28,641 nucleotides of DNA from CAZYPH01 sp964649095 (lineage in GTDB: Bacteria; Bdellovibrionota; UBA1018; UBA923): NCBI GenBank assembly GCA_964649095.1, contig CAZYPH010000018.1, forward strand, positions 1-28,641, in the 5' to 3' direction. The notes under the pieces are model-generated. The model did not search any database and was not told the DNA's origin. It worked only from the letters and a program-made list of their open reading frames with translations. Shown in pieces: positions 23,598-28,641 of the stretch (positions within the stretch are counted from its first letter, which is position 1; each line of letters starts with the position of its first letter). The position numbers and the translations under genes were made by a program.

Positions 23598-23863
23598 TCA
23601 ATAATTTCTAATACGACACGTTTTTTTAATTTGGTGGCCGCACCAATAAGAATCGTTCGAATGGCTTTTGCGGTGCGCCCCTGTTTGCCAATAACTTTAC
23701 CTAGATCGTCCGAGGCGACTTTGAGGGCGATGACGGTCGTTTGTTCACCCACCACCTCAGTCACCGTAACATCTTGTGGCCGATCGACCAGTGCCTCAGC
23801 CACTTGTTTCACCAGGATCACTAACGGATTTACAGCCCCTTTTAACGACGTATCTGCAGTCAT
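23594..23863 (-). CDS. khpA: KH-domain RNA-binding protein KhpA
   Basis: This small (89-residue) KH protein binds RNA and in other bacteria pairs with KhpB. The KH loop GKVIGKQGR with the following AIRTILIGAATKL helix is the family signature, and the upstream VNPLVILVKQVAEALVDRP opening is standard. I start it at ATG 23863 because family members begin there; the longer frame reading back to 23959 would cross the rpsP terminator region. It lies between rpsP and trmD, as in many genomes (rpsP-khpA-rimM-trmD), and overlaps trmD by 4 bases. Confidence 0.93.
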   Translation of the reverse strand: MTADTSLKGAVNPLVILVKQVAEALVDRPQDVTVTEVVGEQTTVIALKVASDDLGKVIGKQGRTAKAIRTILIGAATKLKKRVVLEIIE

Positions 23864-23938
23864 GCCAATAGTGTAAATAGCTGATGCAAAAGAGGCTAAG
23901 AAAAAAAAGCCTTCACTTAAATTAGTGGCCAAAAAAAA

Positions 23939-23974
23939 GCCAACGAGGTGTGGACACACGCCGTTGGCTTTTTT
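23939..23974 (-). terminator. Terminator hairpin after rpsP, usable in both directions
   Basis: GCCAACG and CGTTGGC flank a 16-nt interior that can pair further (GTGTG with CACAC). Runs of A before and T after make it look like a Rho-independent terminator on either strand. It lies between rpsP and khpA, so khpA-trmD may need their own promoter or read-through. Confidence 0.85.
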
Positions 23975-24001
23975 ATCGAACTTAAAAATTTCGGACGCTA
24001 A

Positions 24002-24253
24002 TTAAGCTTGAACAGCTGGTAAGGCTTTTACCAAGTTACCCACAGTCTCTGACATGATGGCGCCTTTTGCTAACCACTGCTCCAAAGACGCGCGGTCGAT
24101 TACCAATTTTGCTTCATCCGATGCTTTAGGGTTGTAGGTACCAATTTTTTCTAAAAAACGACCGTCACGTTTTGCTGCTTTATTGGCAACAACCACGTTA
24201 TAAAGAGGAATATTTTTTTTGCCGGCACGAGAAAGGCGCACTGTTACTGCCAT
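24002..24253 (-). CDS. rpsP: 30S ribosomal protein bS16
   Basis: At 83 residues the length is standard. The sequence opens MAVTVRLSRAGKKNIPLYNVV and continues with DGRFLEKIGTYNPK, all S16 hallmarks. S16 binds 16S rRNA during assembly of the small subunit. GGAGAG lies 5 bases before the ATG. It is downstream of ffh after 127 bases and is followed by a strong hairpin terminator. Confidence 0.98.
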   Translation of the reverse strand: MAVTVRLSRAGKKNIPLYNVVVANKAAKRDGRFLEKIGTYNPKASDEAKLVIDRASLEQWLAKGAIMSETVGNLVKALPAVQA

Positions 24254-24380
24254 GAACTCTCCAAATCAATAAAGTTAACAATATCAAACAGGTTAAAAAC
24301 CTAATACGAACTAGGGTTATAAACCGACCACTCCAAATCTACAAACAAGTATTTTCATTCAGAAATAAATCCCACTCGCA

Positions 24381-25853
24381 TCAACGCCTTGGGGCTTTAA
24401 AACCGCCGCGACGGCCGCCACCCATAGGTGGAAATCCACCGAACGGGTTTTTTCCTAACCCACCGCCACCACCTAGCCCCAGTAAGTCGGCAGGGTTAGT
24501 GTTTGGGCCGCCCGACTTTCCACCCAGGCCACCACCGAAGAGTTTACCCATCCCCATCTTTTTGAACTGTTTCATCATGCGCTGCATGTCTAAAAACTGT
24601 TTTATAAACTTATTAATATCAGACACTTGAACACCAGCCCCGCGAGCAATACGCGCCCGACGACTACCGTTTAAGATGCCCACATCGTGGCGCTCGGCGG
24701 GCGTCATGGACTGGATCATCGCCTCAATACGTTTGAACTCTTTTTCAGGATTGACGTTTTTCACCTGATCGAGCGCTTGGCCCATCCCAGGAATGAGTTT
24801 CAACAACCCTTCCAATGGCCCCATGTTTTGGATCATTTTCATTTGGTGTAAAAAATCGTCGAGTGTAAAACCCCCATCCATCATTTTGGTGGTGGCTTTT
24901 AGGGCATCTTCTTCGGAAATGTGCTCTTTTGCTTTGTCGATCAGCGTCAGCACATCGCCCATGCCGATGATGCGCGAGGCCATACGCTCGGGGTAAAAGG
25001 GCTCTAAATCTTGAGGTTTCTCACCGGTCGAGGCAAATACCAAAGGCACCTGGGTGACAAATTTCGCCGAGAGCGCTACGCCGCCGCGAGCATCACCATC
25101 GACCTTTGATAACACTAAAGCCGTTGCGGGCACTTTTTCGTGGAACGCTTTGGCGACCTCAAGGCCCTGAGAGCCCAGCATGGCGTCTAAGACTAAAAAA
25201 CGCTCAATTGGCTGCGCAACGTCGGCTAACGCCTGGAGCTCTTGCATCAACGACTCTTCGACCTGTTGCCGGCCGGCCGTATCAACTATCATGATATCAA
25301 ACAACTCACGTTTCGCCCAAACCTGAGCGGCTTCTAAAACACCAACGCTACCCAATTCGAGGGGCGAGTCAAAAACCGGCACCCCAATCGACGCTCCCAA
25401 AACCTGCAACTGTTTTTTGGCCGCGGGGCGAGCGCAGTCGGCGGGCACAATGCCGACCGTCTTTTTTAATTTTGTTTTGATAAACAACGCGAGTTTTGCC
25501 GAGAACGTTGTTTTACCAGACCCCTGCAAACCCATAATGAGCACCGCTGCTGGCGGGGCCGCGCGAAACTCTGGCAATTGAACCGAAGTGCCGCCTAAAA
25601 TTTCAATAAGCTCGTCTTGAAAAATCTGCACGACTTGATTGCTGGCCGAGAGACTCTCCCAAATTTTTGCCCCAATGGCTTTATCACGAACTCGATTACA
25701 GAGTTCTTTGGCGACCATAAAGTGGACATCGGCTTCTAGGAGACTGCGGCGGATTTCTTTTAATCCTTCTTCTACTTGAGCTTCGGTGAGTTTGGTGCCC
25801 ACTCCAAATTTTTTAAATGCGGTCGAAAGGCGATTCGTTAAATGATCAAACAT
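24381..25853 (-). CDS. ffh: Signal recognition particle protein (SRP54)
   Basis: Ffh binds 4.5S RNA and signal sequences of nascent membrane proteins and delivers ribosomes to FtsY. The N domain begins MFDHLTNRLSTAF, and I start there (ATG 25853) because homologues do; a TTG at 25883 would add ten residues, and neither start has a clear ribosome binding site. The GTPase motifs are GLQGSGKTT, DTAGRQQ and SKVDGDARGG. The M domain contains MGPLEGLLKLIPGMG and the Met-rich MQRMMKQFKKMGMGK. The last 60 residues are strongly Gly-rich with a basic end (GGGRRGGFKAPRR), longer than in E. coli. It leads the ffh-rpsP-khpA-trmD block. Confidence 0.96.
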   Translation of the reverse strand: MFDHLTNRLSTAFKKFGVGTKLTEAQVEEGLKEIRRSLLEADVHFMVAKELCNRVRDKAIGAKIWESLSASNQVVQIFQDELIEILGGTSVQLPEFRAAPPAAVLIMGLQGSGKTTFSAKLALFIKTKLKKTVGIVPADCARPAAKKQLQVLGASIGVPVFDSPLELGSVGVLEAAQVWAKRELFDIMIVDTAGRQQVEESLMQELQALADVAQPIERFLVLDAMLGSQGLEVAKAFHEKVPATALVLSKVDGDARGGVALSAKFVTQVPLVFASTGEKPQDLEPFYPERMASRIIGMGDVLTLIDKAKEHISEEDALKATTKMMDGGFTLDDFLHQMKMIQNMGPLEGLLKLIPGMGQALDQVKNVNPEKEFKRIEAMIQSMTPAERHDVGILNGSRRARIARGAGVQVSDINKFIKQFLDMQRMMKQFKKMGMGKLFGGGLGGKSGGPNTNPADLLGLGGGGGLGKNPFGGFPPMGGGRRGGFKAPRR

Positions 25854-25999
25854 ATTTGGTTTTATAGAGGTTTGAGATGGCAAAGATCAAATCATTTTCG
25901 TCACACGGACGATTGGTGATGGTGGGCGTTTTTTGCCTAGATATCTTAGACTATATGCCTGCTAGAATAGAGCTCTAAATACCGTGGGGAGAATACAGT

Positions 26000-27124
26000 A
26001 TGCGTTCTAAATGGTTTCAAAAGAATCCGACTATCGCCTTGATCTTACTCTCGACCAGCGTCGTAACAAGCGTAGTTCGTTGTAGTTCAAAAAAAGAAAG
26101 CGAATCTTCAGAGTCGTCGTCGAGCGGCACACCAACGCGCAGTCAGACCACGGCAAACAACACTACAACCACTACAACGCCAACGGCACCCGAGCCGGCA
26201 GTGAATCCGCCTAACAACGGTGCCCCTGCAGTAGATACGCCTTTCGAACTCGCAGGCGACCACGCGGCACGTAGTCGTTTTTTAGCCGAATCGATTTACC
26301 AATTAACGTTTTCACTAAACCAACGGCAGTTAACGACATTGATTAAATTTCGTGACCGCATCGGCGAGAACAATGCACCGGTCACGATTCAGGTTAGAGG
26401 GTCAGGTACTGTTGATGCCAACACCACAACGTACTTGCCACTTACGGCAACTGGTGCGCTTGCTACAGACCGCTATCGTTTAAAGGCCACCTGTTATGCT
26501 ACGTGCACCCGCTTAACCATGTCGTTAGAACGCATCCGCGATGCCCGCATCGACGCACAAGCGCTGATAGAAACCGAAACTCGACTACCAAACCGCGTTC
26601 GCCACAATTGCACGGCGGCGCACTTTCGTCGGTTGAACCGTACGCCTACGGCCGAAAAACCGATCAATCCTAGCGACATCCTGCGCGCCTTAACGGCGGC
26701 TATTCCTGTACGAGAAGCCGGAACACCTACCGCCTACGTCATGTCGGTCGATGTGCGGGATGGACGACTACGTACGATCAACTACGTACGCCTTTCGGCT
26801 GATCATAGTTACGTCGAAGCGGCCGCCAATTTTGGTTATTCGTTGAATCCACTAACAAATCCCGAATTTGTGGCCCCTAACCAACACGTAAAACCGCTCG
26901 TCACGTTGTACCGCAACCCGGCACGTGGCGCTCCGACGCAAATTGAAGAATACGCCAACCTACGTGGGGACTTTGATTTGAATGGCAATACCGTGGTGTT
27001 GACTTTTAGCACGATGGATCGGCGGGGCTTAAGCGCGTTAGACGCTGCCCTACAATCCGACAACGCCGCGCGACTCGCACGCGTACCGCGACCGCAGAGT
27101 TTGTGCCGGATTACGTTGGATTAG
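26000..27124 (+). CDS. Secreted Ser/Thr-rich protein of unknown function
   Basis: I do not recognise this 374-residue protein. Residues 1-28 have a basic start and the hydrophobic core ALILLSTSVVTSVV followed by RCSS; a cysteine follows, but Arg at -1 breaks the lipobox, so lipidation is doubtful. Residues 30-80 are a low-complexity Ser/Thr/Pro linker. The rest is globular, with KATCYATCTRLTM and late single cysteines, and many Arg/Thr/Asn residues as in beta-rich proteins. GGGGAGA lies 8 bases before the ATG. The gene is transcribed divergently from ffh and is monocistronic. A surface or periplasmic role is inferred from the signal only. Confidence 0.7.
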   Translation: MRSKWFQKNPTIALILLSTSVVTSVVRCSSKKESESSESSSSGTPTRSQTTANNTTTTTTPTAPEPAVNPPNNGAPAVDTPFELAGDHAARSRFLAESIYQLTFSLNQRQLTTLIKFRDRIGENNAPVTIQVRGSGTVDANTTTYLPLTATGALATDRYRLKATCYATCTRLTMSLERIRDARIDAQALIETETRLPNRVRHNCTAAHFRRLNRTPTAEKPINPSDILRALTAAIPVREAGTPTAYVMSVDVRDGRLRTINYVRLSADHSYVEAAANFGYSLNPLTNPEFVAPNQHVKPLVTLYRNPARGAPTQIEEYANLRGDFDLNGNTVVLTFSTMDRRGLSALDAALQSDNAARLARVPRPQSLCRITLD

Positions 27125-27209
27125 GGGCTGATTAGACGGGAGACGCGCGGCCGAGTGCTTTCAGATGGAAGAGTAGATTACCTTTTTAGTGCCAGCTATG
27201 GAAAATAAT

Positions 27210-27224
27210 GTAAAATAATTTTAC
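27210..27224. promoter_or_regulatory. Palindrome upstream of the toxin-antitoxin pair
   Basis: GTAAAAT-A-ATTTTAC is a perfect 15-nt palindrome about 80 bases before the antitoxin -10 box. Antitoxin operators are often such dyads, but this one is far upstream of the predicted promoter. Confidence 0.35.
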
Positions 27225-27290
27225 TATTTCTGACAAATACCGTTTACCTGCGCTCTTGTAACTTTTCCGAAATACGAACGCTACAAGAAC

Positions 27291-27296
27291 TATAAT
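27291..27296 (+). promoter_or_regulatory. Consensus -10 box of the antitoxin-toxin operon
   Basis: TATAAT matches the sigma-70 -10 consensus exactly. A start site about 7 bases downstream would leave only about 4 bases before the antitoxin ATG at 27307. No clear -35 hexamer is visible. CTTGTA and TACAAG form an inverted pair across the -35 region and could be the antitoxin operator. Confidence 0.5.
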
Positions 27297-27306
27297 TAGA
27301 CTTAAA

Positions 27307-27687
27307 ATGCAAACGACTCTCTTTGAAAGCGTACCAAAAACTGATGTTTTTCAATTATTTGACCAACGAGGTCGCCCTGATGCCAAACGAATCCTTGGTG
27401 GGCTTTCTTTTAAAAATGATGACGTCGCAGCGGCAGCTGATATCGCGCGCACCAAAGTTCGATTTGATGAAAAAATGCCCGTGGAACTTAAAGAGCGCCT
27501 CATAGAATGGGCCACCGCGATCAATCTAGTGGGCCAGTATTTCAAAGATTTCAATAATACGATGATTTGGTTTCATACCCCTAATCCAATGCTCGGAAAT
27601 CAATCACCGAGAGACATGATCCGCATCGGTCGCTATCGAAAACTTTTAAAATTTATTCAAACTGCTCTTTACGAAAATCAAAAATGA
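27307..27687 (+). CDS. MbcA/ParS/Xre-type antitoxin
   Basis: The 126-residue antitoxin ends with NPMLGNQSPRDMIRIGRYRKLLKFIQTAL, whose NPMLGNQSP...GR pattern is the toxin-binding (DUF2384) domain that inhibits RES toxins. The N-terminal helical part (residues 20-60) would be the DNA-binding half, though no textbook HTH is obvious. It overlaps the toxin gene by ATGA, the usual coupling. There is no Shine-Dalgarno, in line with the near-leaderless promoter. Because the partner toxin is cut by an IS element, the antitoxin may now be free to act only as a regulator. Confidence 0.9.
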   Translation: MQTTLFESVPKTDVFQLFDQRGRPDAKRILGGLSFKNDDVAAAADIARTKVRFDEKMPVELKERLIEWATAINLVGQYFKDFNNTMIWFHTPNPMLGNQSPRDMIRIGRYRKLLKFIQTALYENQK

Positions 27688-28163
27688 GCCGCCCTAAAAG
27701 ATTGACCACAGTTAGAGAGAATAAAAACCAAGTTACGGTCCTATTAGAAAGCGGTAGCATTGAGAATCTTCGTGCCGCCAAAAAGCGTACCCAAGAGGAG
27801 CTTCGTTACTACTGGGACTTTTTCACTGAGCTCGCGTATTTAAGACAACAAATTAGCAACGAGATTCATGCAGCCCTAATCAAAACCTGCGCAAGCCCCT
27901 TTTTATTCTCAAATTGGCAGCGTTCTGTTCGTTATAAATACTCACTTCACCCACTATCATCGTACGGCAGTAAACTATTCGACGGCCAACGATTCAATGT
28001 GGGCGATGTAAATCCGAAACTAATTCCCAGCTTCTCAGCGCTTTATATTGCCTGCGATAAAGATACGGCTTTACAAGAAACTCTGTGTGATCACAGCACT
28101 ACCAAATCGGTAGCGTCAAAAATTTCGTGTCCAACAGATTCTGTTTATAATTTAGTGCATTAA
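27684..28163 (+). pseudogene. RES-domain toxin, 3' end replaced by an IS256-type element
   Basis: The N-terminal 159 residues are RES-type. After a helical lead-in (residues 30-75) come SSYGSKLFDGQRFNVGD (with the RFN of the RES signature) and ALYIACDKDTALQE, with the active-site Glu. RES toxins degrade NAD+ by phosphorolysis or hydrolysis. The domain should continue for dozens of residues beyond this point, but from about codon 145 the sequence runs into the terminal region of an IS256-family element and stops at 28163. The toxin is therefore probably dead, although an altered tail is possible. Confidence 0.8.
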
Positions 28164-28641
28164 AACTTCTATAGTTTTCTCTATATTATTTGGTCTGGTT
28201 CTTGGTTCAATTAGCTTTTCCATACTAGCTAGATTGATTGGAAACTTCTGCCAGTTCATTTCTAAACGTAATGCCGTAAAGGCCACTAGACAAGTAAGAG
28301 ATTGTTCTCCGATAGAGCCCATTGATTTAAATCGTTTCTTAAATTCTTTATTTACTCGCTCAATCGGATTGGTTGTTTTTAGTGCACGCCACAAACTTGG
28401 CTCAAATCGATAGTGCACAAGTAACGAATCCAGATCCTTTTCAAGGCAACGTACGGCTCGATCGGCATCGGCCCCCATAGCTAATTGTAGGGCGCTAAAT
28501 GCGTTACGTGCGTCTTCTTCACTGGAGGCATACATCACCCTTTGAGTGAGTAATTTAAATGGCTCTATCAGCCTTGCCGGAGTTTTAGAACAGGCGTTTC
28601 GTAGTGCATGCACCCAACACCTCGCCGTTACTGCTTTGGTA
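28120..28641 (-). mobile_element. IS256-family insertion sequence, partial
   Basis: The element enters from the right edge. Its left boundary is not resolved by sequence alone and lies between about 28115 and 28151, where GTGTCCAACAGATTCTG may be the terminal repeat. The other end and any target duplication are outside the window. It interrupts the RES toxin gene. Confidence 0.8.
28152..28641 (-). CDS. IS256-family (Mutator-type) transposase, 5' part beyond window
   Basis: The frame is open from the window edge to TAA at 28154. It holds the C-terminal third of an IS256-type DDE transposase: RCWVHALRN, whose Cys-x2-His is the family's insert-domain signature; LDSLLVHYRFEPSLWRALKTTN; and NPIERVNKEFKKRFK, the region of the catalytic glutamate. 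The transposase cuts and moves the element. No frameshift is visible in the part present, so the copy may be active. It runs opposite to the truncated toxin gene and overlaps its last codons. Confidence 0.93.
   Translation of the reverse strand, partial: TKAVTARCWVHALRNACSKTPARLIEPFKLLTQRVMYASSEEDARNAFSALQLAMGADADRAVRCLEKDLDSLLVHYRFEPSLWRALKTTNPIERVNKEFKKRFKSMGSIGEQSLTCLVAFTALRLEMNWQKFPINLASMEKLIEPRTRPNNIEKTIEVLMH

Noticed and set aside
23864..23959. N-terminal extension of KhpA
   Set aside because: It would translate the terminator hairpin and a Phe-rich stretch; KhpA proteins start at the ATG at 23863.
24254..24380. 4.5S RNA gene between ffh and rpsP
   Set aside because: No long hairpin with the conserved GGAA/GCAGCCA-type SRP core is visible; only a short AGGTT/AACCT stem is present.
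25920..25999. Sigma-70 promoter TTGCCT/TAGAAT before the gene at 26000
   Set aside because: The spacing of 24 bases is too long for a standard promoter.
13490..28163. Shared KRLTTV near the N-termini of the transglycosylase and the RES toxin
   Set aside because: Only six residues agree and the following sequences differ, so I treat it as chance.
1..28641. CRISPR array or prophage
   Set aside because: No regularly spaced repeats and no phage structural, integrase or packaging genes were seen.

Overview
The window reads as chromosome from a diderm (Gram-negative) bacterium. It carries genes for lipopolysaccharide inner core (hldD, kdsB), three proteins that look like outer-membrane beta-barrels, a TonB-like periplasmic protein and several lipoproteins. 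Codon use and base composition are moderate, and genes are tightly packed: several neighbours share 4-nt overlaps or convergent stop codons. The FecR/kelch/TPR-barrel operon, the deoxyhypusine-synthase-like protein and the TrmD fused to a second methyltransferase domain would suit a Bdellovibrionota- or former Deltaproteobacteria-like lineage. That placement is inference only.

Layout. 1-1950: two secreted proteins of unknown role, the first with a JAMM-like metal site, the second broken by one in-frame TGA. 1937-3094: AAA/DUF4143 ATPase with a hairpin touching its start codon. 3193-7218 (minus): operon of a TPR/outer-membrane barrel protein, a FecR-domain protein broken by a 43-bp tandem duplication, and a six-blade kelch lipoprotein. 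7365-9752: helicase IV-like helicase with a membrane anchor and nuclease-like insert. 9867-10889: deoxyhypusine synthase-like enzyme. 10942-12861 (minus): hldD and a TonB-like protein. 12988-14161 (minus): a signal-less lytic transglycosylase overlapping a Cys-rich lipoprotein. 14339-14428: tRNA-Ser with the uncommon anticodon AGA. 14556-18292: DUF486 membrane protein, outer-membrane barrel, PhnA-like protein, histidine-phosphatase-like protein and kdsB. 18452-19214: outer-membrane protein whose signal peptide is out of frame with its ATG by one base. 19366-21932: argG-argH. 21933-25853 (minus): ffh, rpsP, khpA and trmD-methyltransferase fusion. 26000-27124: secreted Ser/Thr-rich protein. 27307-28163: MbcA/ParS-type antitoxin and RES toxin, the toxin cut short by an IS256-family element that runs off the window.

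How the genes fit. The housekeeping blocks (arginine synthesis, SRP/ribosome/tRNA modification, Kdo and heptose supply) are intact. All three lesions away from the IS lie in genes for exported proteins, so either the surface-protein complement is decaying or varying, or the assembly has small errors there. The most interesting local system is the transglycosylase-lipoprotein pair, which has the form of a peptidoglycan-cleaving enzyme with a periplasmic protector. No gene-free stretch exceeds 300 bases; the longest, about 180 bases, are 14162-14338 and 27125-27306.
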